From NCBI GenBank assembly GCA_965223305.1, contig CBDCWT010000004.1, forward strand, positions 31,094-95,093: 64,000 bases of DNA, read 5' to 3'. The position numbers and the translations under genes are program-made. The notes under the pieces were generated by a model that searched no databases, had not been told where the DNA came from, and was given only the letters and a program-made list of their open reading frames with translations. Shown in pieces: positions 36,467 through 44,501 of this stretch (positions are counted from its first letter, which is position 1; each line of letters opens with the position of its first letter). The DNA is from CBDCWT01 sp965223305 (GTDB lineage: Bacteria > Planctomycetota > Planctomycetia > Pirellulales > Pirellulaceae).

Positions 36467-36699
36467 GTGGCGTCTCCGTGGCTTCTATAGATTCGTCGTG
36501 GGGACACGGCACAAGCGGTCGAGCCCAGTTCTCTTCGATTGTCAGCCCTAAAGGATTGTCAGCCCTAAAGCGTTTCAGTTCAAGTGAAGAATTCGTGACC
36601 GTACGCGATTCCAGCCGCGAGAACGTGAGTCAGCTCACAGAAGGGCCTCGCTGATCTCGGCGCGGGCCACGCCACGAAACGGCATGAAGTAAGGCAACG

Positions 36700-36790
36700 G
36701 AAGGGCGAGGCGCCTGCCGTTTACCCGCGTCATAGGTTTCGTATTTACTCCGTTTTTGGCGGACGGCACACGGGAGTGTGCCTGCTACAT
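36700..36790. repeat. Repeats in the 36467-36815 spacer
   Basis: A diverged GGAAGGGCGAGGCGCCTGCC element (about 36700-36720) is followed by an inverted GTAGCAGG palindrome (36759-36789) with an extra G in its loop. The spacer also contains a duplicated CAGCCCTAAA near 36543 and 36557. No gene is seen. Confidence 0.7.
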
Positions 36791-36815
36791 TGATACGGAG
36801 ACCAGCCAAGGGAGA

Positions 36816-38546
36816 CTACATCGTCTGCATCTCGAAAGCCGCCGCCTGCTCTCCATTTCGTACATAGAGGCGGTTGCCAATCAAAACCGGATGGTTCCAA
36901 GTTTTGCCTTCGAGAACCTGCCACCGAGTTAGCTCAACCCACTTCTCGGAATCGGCACGCAGCAACACCAGCTCACCCGTCTCGGAGATCACCAGCAATT
37001 GGTCCGACTCGGGCAACAACAACACCTGGCCGTTGCCGTAGCGACCCTTCTTCCATTTGCGGTCGCCAGTGTCGAGATCGACACAGGCAAAGATGTTCGA
37101 GTCGAAGCCGAAGAGATGGCCCTTGTGGGCAACGTAGTCGTTGTAGTACGGGTTCATCTTACGGGACGTCCATAGTTCACGGGCCGTGAACTGATCACCA
37201 TCGCGCGACAGATCTACCCGCCGCGTGCCAGTACCCATGGCAGTGCCGAGCAACACGCTGGAGGAGCTCACAGGCAGCGGTTGAACCACCCGGTAGCCTT
37301 GGTATTCCCACTCCACTTCGCCAAGCACGGCCCCATCAGCTGGGTCGATGACCGTCAGCCCATGATTGGTCAACATCAGTACGGACGGCACGCCGCCAAT
37401 CTCGCTCAACTGCGGCGAGCTGTAGCTGTGGTCTCCAGCGGCCGCGCCCCAACGCTGTTCACCGGATTGGCAGTCATACGCTAGTACGCCTGTTTCCGCG
37501 GCTCCCCCGGCGTGCACAATCACGATGTCGTCGACGACCAGCGGAGATGAAGAGAACCCCCAGGTTGGCGGCTCCCGCTCAGCGTCCTTCCTCAGATCGC
37601 GCCTCCAAATCTCGTCACCCGTCTGCGGGTCCAGCCGAAACAGGAGGCCTTCTGCGCCCAAGGCGTACAGCGAGCCGTCGCTCAGTGTCGGAGTCGCCCG
37701 TGGACCTGCGCCACCGACCACCTCCCAGAAGCGTGATTCGTAGGAGTGCGCCCACAACTCTGCCCCTGTTTCGGCGTCGTAGCAAACCACGACTTCGCTC
37801 TCACCCCGCTGCTCCTGAGTAAACAGCCGCCTTCCCGCGACTGAGAAGGACGACCAACCTGGACCGACTGCAATCCGCCACACTTCAGTGGGTGGATTCG
37901 CTTCCCAATCGTCTGACAGAGTCACGCCTGGCTGGACTCCATCGCGATTGGGGCCACGAAAGGAGGGCCACTCCGGCTCGCTGAACAACTCGCTCGAGCC
38001 CTCCAAGGCCGGCGCCTGGGGCCGATCTGCCAGCGTTTCGAGAAACCGGTCCTCCGCGGTCGGTGCCCAACGCCAGCTGAAAGAAGAACGCATGTCTCCC
38101 CAGATGCCGTCCGTGCGGATCAAATCCCAGTAACCGAATCCCAACAGTGCCGCCAACAGCGCAACCCACGTTCGACGCGGCGCAAGTGAGCGGGGCCACA
38201 CGATCAAGCCCAGCGCGAAAGCCGTCATGCCCCAGGGCACGGCGTAGGCCATCGTCCCGAAACCACGGATCGACTTGTCGGACAAGAATGCCGTCGCCAC
38301 CCCAATCACCAGCAGCCCCAACGCCCCTAGGCCCTTCTCCTTCCAAGTGGCGCGGCTGAACAGAAGCCACCACAACAGCAGCAGCAGACCGCAAAGTGAA
38401 GGTCCCATAAATCCGAGCATGGCGATCGGCATCGAGACTTCTTCCACCACCTGTGGCACCAGACGGAACGCCCACATGCAAACAACCAGCAGCACGGCGG
38501 GCCAAAGCCTCAACGGGCGAAAAGGGCTCTCCGCGATATCGTTCAT
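36816..38546 (-). CDS. Membrane-anchored PQQ-type beta-propeller protein
   Basis: The protein has 576 residues. The first 150 hold about four to five hydrophobic segments (for example AVLLVVCMWAFRLVPQ, LCGLLLLLWWLLF, LGLLVIGVATAFL, VPWGMTAFALGLIV). The remainder is a propeller opening with WPSFRGPNRDGVQPG and with blades such as GAELWAHSYE, GDEIWRRDLR, GEQRWGAAAG and GDRKWKKGRY. It resembles planctomycete PQQ-repeat proteins anchored through several helices. The role, perhaps sensing or substrate capture, is unknown. It is a second member of this family in the window, beside that at 27974. Confidence 0.85.
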   Translation of the reverse strand: MNDIAESPFRPLRLWPAVLLVVCMWAFRLVPQVVEEVSMPIAMLGFMGPSLCGLLLLLWWLLFSRATWKEKGLGALGLLVIGVATAFLSDKSIRGFGTMAYAVPWGMTAFALGLIVWPRSLAPRRTWVALLAALLGFGYWDLIRTDGIWGDMRSSFSWRWAPTAEDRFLETLADRPQAPALEGSSELFSEPEWPSFRGPNRDGVQPGVTLSDDWEANPPTEVWRIAVGPGWSSFSVAGRRLFTQEQRGESEVVVCYDAETGAELWAHSYESRFWEVVGGAGPRATPTLSDGSLYALGAEGLLFRLDPQTGDEIWRRDLRKDAEREPPTWGFSSSPLVVDDIVIVHAGGAAETGVLAYDCQSGEQRWGAAAGDHSYSSPQLSEIGGVPSVLMLTNHGLTVIDPADGAVLGEVEWEYQGYRVVQPLPVSSSSVLLGTAMGTGTRRVDLSRDGDQFTARELWTSRKMNPYYNDYVAHKGHLFGFDSNIFACVDLDTGDRKWKKGRYGNGQVLLLPESDQLLVISETGELVLLRADSEKWVELTRWQVLEGKTWNHPVLIGNRLYVRNGEQAAAFEMQTM

Positions 38547-38647
38547 GACATACCCTCTCTGTTGCAGTAGTCAGTCACAAATACGCCGCTAAAGCTTGAC
38601 GGTTCCGTCGCAAGCTGGCAAGGACTGGCTGCGAAAAGCCGCGAGAC

Positions 38648-38839
38648 TAGGATCCTGCTGAGCCGTTTTGGCGGACGGCACACGGAGTGTGCCTGCTACT
38701 TTGATGCGGCATGTCGTTTCGGGAGGGCGAGGATCCTGCCGAGCCGTTTGCCCGCGTGTCGGTTTCGTACTTCGCTTTGGGCGGACGGCACACGGAGTGT
38801 GCCTGCTACTTTCGGGAGGGCGAGGCTCCTGCCGAGCCG
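38648..38839. repeat. Dense cluster of two repeat families
   Basis: The 38547-38954 spacer holds inverted GTAGCAGG palindromes at 38670-38699 and 38780-38809, alternating with GGGAGGGCGAGG...CTGCC elements at 38720-38746 and 38813-38839 and a partial one at about 38648-38667. The alternation looks like a duplicated two-element unit. No gene is seen here. Confidence 0.8.
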
Positions 38840-38954
38840 CAAGGCTGAATGACAAGGTCCGCGCCCCGGGCTGAGAGCTGACAAAGCCGAGGGCCGACAA
38901 ACTTGTCGCCGGTAGGACGAATGCCTAGAATCAGAGTAGACGAAGGAGGCGGCA

Positions 38955-39179
38955 ATGAGGGAAACGGTAATCAAGCTACTGCGACAGCAGCCGTTCCATC
39001 CGTTCGTCGTACAAATGTCGAACGGCCAAGCCTTCGAGATTCGGCATCCTGAGATGGCCGCCGTTCAGAAATCAAATCTCATCATCAGCTGCGCTGATTC
39101 CGACAACTTCGAGATCTGTTCGTTCCTTCATATGGCGAATGCCCAAACCACCGGCCCACCTGCGTCCGGTACATCGTAG
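38955..39179 (+). CDS. Small conserved protein, paralogue of the gene at 8326
   Basis: The protein has 74 residues. It shares QQPFHPFVVQ, NGQAFEIRHPEM and LIISCADSDNFE with the corresponding parts of the 75-residue protein at 8326-8553. A purine-rich AAGGAGGCGGCA lies just before the ATG, a good ribosome site. No family name comes to mind. The last dozen residues are Pro/Ser/Thr rich and not conserved. The remaining 39180-39475 spacer shows nothing I can assign. Confidence 0.65.
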   Translation: MRETVIKLLRQQPFHPFVVQMSNGQAFEIRHPEMAAVQKSNLIISCADSDNFEICSFLHMANAQTTGPPASGTS

Positions 39180-39475
39180 CGCTATCGGCCGCCGCGATGA
39201 TTGACGCGGCAACGATCGCTTCCACTCTTCCGCACAGTTCTCGCCAGACCTCTGTTCCCCAACCTCTTTGGCCGTTACCTCTTTGCGATCAAAGTGCCTT
39301 AGTATCAAAGGATTGCGCTCCTAGCGCCTGGCTAGGCTGTTGTGATCCATATGGCACGCAAGCTTCGCGGAGTGGAAAGCGCGGTCATAATCTGCGATAA
39401 TCGACGGGATAGCTCGATCGTTTATTAACCGCCGGCCCAATTAGCCCGGCAAAAACGCCTGCAGCAGGAGACGCT

Positions 39476-40876
39476 TTGAGGTTCGACACCGACCTACCCA
39501 TCGTTGCGTCGACAGCAATCCGGCCGCAGCCGTTTCGCGTCTTCACCCATCACAACTTCGAGCAGATTCCGTACTTGGATCGCCTCTCGGCCGAAGCGCT
39601 ATTCGGCATTCGCGTTGTGGCCCAAGTGCTGCCCTTCCGGGTCAATCAATATGTCGTCGACAACCTGATCGAGTGGGAAGATGTCCCCGACGACCCGATC
39701 TTTCGCCTGGTCTTCCCGCAACCGGAGATGTTGGCCCCGGAGCACTTTTCGCGGGTCGCTGATCTTCTAAAATCCAACGCCCCGAAACCACTTCTTCAAG
39801 GCGCGGTCCAGGAGATCCAAGAGGCCTTAAATCCCCATCCCGCCGGCCAAACGACCCTGAATGTACCGCGAGCCGGTAATGAACTTCTCGAGGGCGCCCA
39901 GCATAAATATCGGGAAACATTGCTCTTTTTCCCCAGTCACGGGCAGACCTGCCACGCCTACTGCACGTTCTGCTTCCGCTGGGCACAGTTTGTCGACAAC
40001 AAGGACCTTCGTATCTCTGCTCGCGAGGTTGCTACGCTGCATGAGTACCTGCAGAGCCACCAGGAGGTGACGGATCTACTGGTGACCGGCGGTGACCCGC
40101 TGGTCATGAAGTCAGCGCGACTGAAGGAGTACCTGCAGCCGCTGACCGCCGCCGAATTCGAGCACGTCCGGACAATTCGTATCGGCACTAAGTCGTTGAC
40201 GTACTGGCCCTATCGCTTCGTGACCGACCCTGACGCAGACGAGCTATTACGGCTGTTCTCGACACTCGTGCAAGAAGGCAAGCACGTCGCCGTCATGGCC
40301 CATTTCGAGCATGGTCGCGAAATGGAGGGGACGGTTGTCCGCGAAGCGATTCGCCGTATCCTCGCCACTGGCGCCGTCATCCGCACCCAAGCGCCAGTCT
40401 TACGTCACATCAACGACAACCCCCAAGTCTGGGCCTCGATGTGGCAGAGACAGGTCGAGTTGGGCATGGTGCCGTACTACATGTTTGTCGAACGCGATAC
40501 AGGGGCCTGTCGCTACTTTGAAATATCGCTCGAACGTGCCTGGCAAGTTTACCGCGAAGCGATCCAGCAGGTCTCCGGCCTGGCGCGCACCGCGCGCGGC
40601 CCGTCTATGAGCGCCCTGCCGGGGAAGGTCGAGATTCAGGGTGTCACCGAGTTGCAAGGCGAGAAGGTGTTTGTGCTCCGCTTCATCCAAGGTCGTCATC
40701 CAGACTGGGTGCAACGCCCATTTTTTGCCAAGTACGACCCAAAGGCAACTTGGCTGGACCAGCTTCGTCCGGCTTTCGGCGAGGAGAAGTTCTTCTTCGA
40801 AGAGGAGCTGAGCAGCGAAAGCAGTTGGAGTATGCCCGGCCCCGAGGCAGGTCCCAGCGAGTTATTCGATCTTTAG
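39476..40876 (+). CDS. KamA-family radical SAM protein (lysine 2,3-aminomutase-like)
   Basis: The protein has 466 residues. The TTG start at 39476 follows GCAGGAG by five bases, supporting it over later codons. SHGQTCHAYCTFCFRWAQF holds the C-x-x-x-C-x-x-C cluster motif (Cys159, 163, 166). TDLLVTGGDPLV is the usual GGDP segment. A PGK at residues 382-384, in MSALPGKVEI, may correspond to the PLP-Lys region of true aminomutases, though it lacks the glycine run. Substrate and reaction are therefore uncertain: lysine or glutamate mutase, or a diverged relative. Confidence 0.87.
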   Translation: MRFDTDLPIVASTAIRPQPFRVFTHHNFEQIPYLDRLSAEALFGIRVVAQVLPFRVNQYVVDNLIEWEDVPDDPIFRLVFPQPEMLAPEHFSRVADLLKSNAPKPLLQGAVQEIQEALNPHPAGQTTLNVPRAGNELLEGAQHKYRETLLFFPSHGQTCHAYCTFCFRWAQFVDNKDLRISAREVATLHEYLQSHQEVTDLLVTGGDPLVMKSARLKEYLQPLTAAEFEHVRTIRIGTKSLTYWPYRFVTDPDADELLRLFSTLVQEGKHVAVMAHFEHGREMEGTVVREAIRRILATGAVIRTQAPVLRHINDNPQVWASMWQRQVELGMVPYYMFVERDTGACRYFEISLERAWQVYREAIQQVSGLARTARGPSMSALPGKVEIQGVTELQGEKVFVLRFIQGRHPDWVQRPFFAKYDPKATWLDQLRPAFGEEKFFFEEELSSESSWSMPGPEAGPSELFDL

Positions 40877-40900
40877 GTCGACCGTCCCGCGCTGTTTTAG

Positions 40901-40928
40901 GTAGTAGGCACACTCCGTGTGCCGTCAC
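40901..40928. repeat. GTAGTAGG variant of the palindromic repeat
   Basis: The core GGCACACTCCGTGTGCC is intact; the preceding GTAGCAGG has changed to GTAGTAGG. It lies 25 bases after the KamA-like stop codon and could serve as its terminator hairpin. Confidence 0.75.
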
Positions 40929-41033
40929 CACGTCGTCCTTACGAAGTACCGTATCGGCGCGGGCAGTATCGCGGAGCCTGCTTGGTCTCAACCGCTCGAT
41001 CCTCTCTTGAGACAAGTCCAAACTCGGCTAGAC

Positions 41034-41213
41034 TAACCCGAATTATTCATGAGCGATCTGCTGCGAGGTCGTAAGTCCATCCGTGGCTTCGTCATGCTTC
41101 ACAATTCTCCCTCGACGTATTGCTACAATACGCCTGCAGAAGAATTGCTCGCCTTCCTTGCCACGAACGTACTTACAACCTCTCGCGACGATCTTCATGA
41201 ATAATCCGGGCTA
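41034..41213. repeat. 180-bp imperfect inverted repeat centred on a perfect palindrome
   Basis: The left arm begins TAACCCG-like at 41034 and includes ATTATTCATGA and GTCGTAAGT; the right arm ends with ACTTACAAC, TCATGAATAAT and CCGGGCTA at 41213. The arms are about 75% complementary over the outer 43 bases and remain similar toward the centre. The centre is CGTATTG-CTA-CAATACG at 41116-41132, within a base of the geometric midpoint. The element fits a MITE-like insertion or a long structured RNA. It sits 43 bases upstream of the symporter start. Confidence 0.8.
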
Positions 41214-41256
41214 AACCGCCGCACCGACGCCTTCTACTCAAGATCGGAGATGGAGC

Positions 41257-42492
41257 ATGGACATCGACAATTCCAAACCGAAAGGCGTGCTCGGTCGCTG
41301 GAATGCGATTCCCCTCTACTTGCGAATCGTTGCGGCGATGCTGGCAGGGTTGATCACGGGTTTGTTGATCGGCGAGCACGCTTTGATCTTCGAGATTCCT
41401 AGCAAAGTGATCCTGCAGTTGCTGGGTGCGTTGGCTCCACCGCTCATCTTGATTGCCGTGACGCATGTCTTGATGACCACGGACATCACCGGCAGGTCGG
41501 CCGCCCGGCTGGCGGGGCTGTTGCTGTTGAACACTACTGTGGCCATCGTGATTGGAATTTCGGTTGCTAATCTGATGCAGCCGGGCACCTGGTCCGACTT
41601 CGACCCCCCGGAGGCTGCAGACGTCGAAGACGCTGCAGGTGTTTCGCCGTTCGAGCTGATCGTGCAGAACGTGCCCAAAAGCCTGCTGGGTCCACTGGGC
41701 GACAAGCAGAACATCATCGGCGTCATCATCATCGCCGTCGCCTTCGGCGTTGCCCTACGGGGCGTCAAGGAGCGGCAGATCGGCCACGTGCAAGACTTCG
41801 TCGAAGTCGCCTACGATGTCCTGCTGACGGTGTTGCATTGGATCATTCAACTGGTGCCGATCGGTGTCTTTGCCATCGTAGCGAAGGTCATTGGCACGGA
41901 AGGATTCGAGCCCCTCAAGGCGATGCTCGCCTTCGTCGTCGCCGTTCTGTTGGCTCTGCTGCTTCAGACAAGCTGGTATTTGGTGCGCATTCGCTTGTTC
42001 TCTTGGGTCAGGCCGTGGGCCATGTTGCGGGGCATGCGTGATGCGCTGGTCATGGCATTCTCGACGGATAGCTCGACGGCAACGATGCCGGTAACCTACG
42101 CCTGCCTGACAGAAAAAGTCGGTGTACGTGAGGAGTCGGCCAGCATGGGAGCTCTTGTCGGGGCCAACTTCAACAACGACGGGACGGCGCTCTACGAGGC
42201 GGCCGCTGCGCTGTTTGTCGCCCAATTGATTGGCCAGGACCTCTCCGTGATCCAGCAGTTGATCGTTGTCGTCACGTCGATCATCGCTTCGGTCGGCGCA
42301 GCTGGGATTCCGGAGGCGGGGTTAGTGACCATGACACTCGTCTTTTCGGCGGTCGGCCTGCCGATTGAGTACATCGGCCTGCTGCTTACGGTTGACTGGT
42401 TCTTAGACCGCTGCCGCACGACGATCAACGTCTTGGGTGACGTCAACGTCAGCTGCCTCTTAGACGGCAAGGTCAAGCCGACGGCCACGTAA
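41257..42492 (+). CDS. Dicarboxylate/amino-acid:cation symporter (DAACS family)
   Basis: The protein has 411 residues and about eight membrane segments plus re-entrant loops. IPLYLRIVAAMLAGLITGLL opens the first helix. FSTDSSTATMPVT is the Ser-rich hairpin of glutamate transporters, VGANFNNDGTALYEA is the conserved NxDG-type transmembrane 7 motif, and AAGIPEAGLVTMTLV matches hairpin 2. DWFLDRCRTTINVLGD carries the substrate-contacting Asp and Arg/Thr. A GGAGATGGAGC precedes the ATG. It imports C4-dicarboxylates or acidic/neutral amino acids with Na+ or H+. Confidence 0.92.
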   Translation: MDIDNSKPKGVLGRWNAIPLYLRIVAAMLAGLITGLLIGEHALIFEIPSKVILQLLGALAPPLILIAVTHVLMTTDITGRSAARLAGLLLLNTTVAIVIGISVANLMQPGTWSDFDPPEAADVEDAAGVSPFELIVQNVPKSLLGPLGDKQNIIGVIIIAVAFGVALRGVKERQIGHVQDFVEVAYDVLLTVLHWIIQLVPIGVFAIVAKVIGTEGFEPLKAMLAFVVAVLLALLLQTSWYLVRIRLFSWVRPWAMLRGMRDALVMAFSTDSSTATMPVTYACLTEKVGVREESASMGALVGANFNNDGTALYEAAAALFVAQLIGQDLSVIQQLIVVVTSIIASVGAAGIPEAGLVTMTLVFSAVGLPIEYIGLLLTVDWFLDRCRTTINVLGDVNVSCLLDGKVKPTAT

Positions 42493-42558
42493 ATAGGACT
42501 GTCCAGTGGGTCCGGCCCGTGCAGAAGGTCTCCGTTGCTCCGGCACCGGGCGTTCACT

Positions 42559-42586
42559 TTGGTCGCTGGTCTATGTCTCGTATAAT
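42559..42586 (+). promoter_or_regulatory. Possible sigma-70-like promoter
   Basis: TTGGTC at 42559-42564 and TATAAT at 42581-42586 are spaced by 16 bases, about 95 bases upstream of the Uma2 start. The -10 box is perfect; the -35 box is only partly matched. Confidence 0.3.
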
Positions 42587-42681
42587 TCTCTATGTGTATA
42601 AGTCCCCAGCCGGGTCGGTCACGAGCGACCGCGGCGCGGTGCGTCAGAATGCGTGAGCCGCAAAAAAAGAAGGTGCGCACA

Positions 42682-43221
42682 ATGTCCAGCGTCCCGAGGT
42701 ATGAGCCGCGTTATTCGTACGAAGACTACCTCCAATGGTCGGGTGACTGGGAGCTGTGGAATGGGAACGCGGTTGCCATGACACCATCACCTTTTGCACC
42801 ACACGAACGCATCGTCGCCAGATTCGTCCAGACGCTGCGGAATCAGATCGATGAACAAGAGTGTGATTGTGAAGTCTACGCCGGTTTAGATTGGGTCGTT
42901 GCCAGCGACACGGTCGTTCGACCAGATGTGATGGTGGTCTGCGGCCACCAGCCCGCCGAACACCTACGATCGGCGCCATCGCTGATCGTAGAGGTCCTTT
43001 CGCCATCGACTGAATCGAAGGATCGCAATGAGAAACGTTCGTTGTACGAGCGGCAGGGAGTCGAGTTCTACCTGCTCGCGGATCCTCAGGAGTGTACGCT
43101 TGAGGCATACCGTCTGGTCGGCGAGCGGCTAGAGCCGCTGGAGATGGAGCACGATGCGGCGATCGAGCTGAGCGTGGAGTGCCATTTCAAGTTTGACATC
43201 GAGTCGCTTGTTCGCGATTGA
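42682..43221 (+). CDS. Uma2-family (DUF820) putative nuclease
   Basis: Starting at the internal ATG 42682 gives 179 residues beginning MSSVPRYEPRYSYEDYLQWS, the usual Uma2 opening. VVRPDVMVVCG gives the Asp of the PD-(D/E)xK-like core, and SLIVEVLSPSTESKDRNEK the E-x-Leu-SPST block with Lys. YERQGVEFYLLADPQECTLE follows as in other members. The activity is inferred from fold; the family is hugely expanded in cyanobacteria and planctomycetes and its role is unclear. Earlier in-frame ATGs (42592, 42649) add unconserved sequence. Confidence 0.83.
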   Translation: MSSVPRYEPRYSYEDYLQWSGDWELWNGNAVAMTPSPFAPHERIVARFVQTLRNQIDEQECDCEVYAGLDWVVASDTVVRPDVMVVCGHQPAEHLRSAPSLIVEVLSPSTESKDRNEKRSLYERQGVEFYLLADPQECTLEAYRLVGERLEPLEMEHDAAIELSVECHFKFDIESLVRD

Positions 43222-43301
43222 CGGGGTTCGTCACCCACTTTGTACACTCGATGAGCGAGCTGCGCTGGCCGCGGAACTTCTGCTACTTTGTTTGCTGCAC
43301 A

Positions 43302-44480
43302 CTACACCTCCAGCTCGACCTCGCGCGGCCACTGCTGGTACGCTTCCCAGTAGGTCTTCTTCAAAGCAATCTCATCATCCTCAACGCTCGGCTGGACCTG
43401 GCCGCGGACGTCGATCGCGCGGGAGACAAGGGTATGTTTGCCCGGCTTGAGGCTGCCAAGATCGATTGAGAAGAACGTCCAGCAAAACTGGCTACGCGGC
43501 TCGGCAGCGAGTCGTGCCGGTTTCCATTCGCCCCCGTCCACTCTGACTTCGACCCTGGCAATGTCGGTTCCATCGCTCCAGACGGCGCCATATGCTTTGG
43601 CGGGAATCAGGCCCGCGTTCGACTCTCGGCGGGTCACGCGCGCAACAATCGACTTTAGGTTCATCTTGTTGACCGAGGTTTCCACAAAAACAACCTCGCC
43701 GCCGCGTCTTTCGCCCCGCACGGTCACGTAGTCCCTCCCCATGTAGCGGCCCATATAGCGCGTGTCCCGAACCTCGATCCTGGTCAACCACTTCACGTTC
43801 GCGATCCCGTACCATCCTGGAACGATCAGCCGTAGGGGCGCACCATTGCGAAGCTCGAGCGATTCATCGTTGCGTTGGTAGGCCAGCAGCGGTCGTTTGG
43901 CCATCACATCCGCAATCGACATGCTGCGGCCAAACGGGACCTCGACGGTCAGCTCTCTCTCAGTGCCCTTGCGAAGTGTCTCTTTGTTCCGGTCGATTCC
44001 GATGAACACAACCTCCTTGGCACCGTCTCGAATGCCGCAGTCCTCCAGTAGCGGAACCAGCCGAGTACCGGTCCATTTGCTGTTGTAGATGGCGTTCATG
44101 AATCCGTCGCTCGCTCCGTTGCCGGAACATTCCAGCGTCATCAGTTGATCGTCCTTGGATCGGGCACGAATGTCCTCAATGGTCAGCGTCTTCGGACGCC
44201 GCACCATCCCAGTAATCTCAAGTTTGAAATTTTCAAGATCGAACTCTGGAATACCGTAGTGCTGCACGTTAAATACCTGGTCTGCCGGCGTGATCCAATC
44301 GGTCAGCATCTCCCAATCTAAGCGATTTGGCTGCGGCGGCTGGGCATTGAGAAAAGGAACGGCTTCTTCTTCGTCGTCCTGGCCGGGAAACACAAACTTG
44401 GGTGACGCCAGCACAGCAGCGACACCCGCGACACTTGTCTTCAAAGCCTGCCGTCTCGTCTGTGGCTTAGATGTCATCAC
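43302..44480 (-). CDS. Sulfite-oxidase-like molybdopterin enzyme
   Basis: The protein has 392 residues. TRRQALKTSVAGVAAVLAS is a twin-arginine-like signal. Body: FNVQHYGIPEFDLENFKLEI, then LMTLECSGNG with Cys118 as the probable molybdenum ligand, the GTRLVPLLEDCG block, the APLRLIVPGWYGIANVKWL motif, and a C-terminal dimerisation domain (ARVEVRVDGGEWKPA, CWTFFSIDLGSLKPG). This is the SorA/sulfite dehydrogenase or YedY-adjacent class. It oxidises sulfite or a related compound in the periplasm. The cupredoxin gene 22 bases upstream on the same strand may supply its electron acceptor. Confidence 0.88.
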   Translation of the reverse strand: MMTSKPQTRRQALKTSVAGVAAVLASPKFVFPGQDDEEEAVPFLNAQPPQPNRLDWEMLTDWITPADQVFNVQHYGIPEFDLENFKLEITGMVRRPKTLTIEDIRARSKDDQLMTLECSGNGASDGFMNAIYNSKWTGTRLVPLLEDCGIRDGAKEVVFIGIDRNKETLRKGTERELTVEVPFGRSMSIADVMAKRPLLAYQRNDESLELRNGAPLRLIVPGWYGIANVKWLTRIEVRDTRYMGRYMGRDYVTVRGERRGGEVVFVETSVNKMNLKSIVARVTRRESNAGLIPAKAYGAVWSDGTDIARVEVRVDGGEWKPARLAAEPRSQFCWTFFSIDLGSLKPGKHTLVSRAIDVRGQVQPSVEDDEIALKKTYWEAYQQWPREVELEV

Positions 44481-44501
44481 AAATCCTCCGATTACCGAGG
44501 T

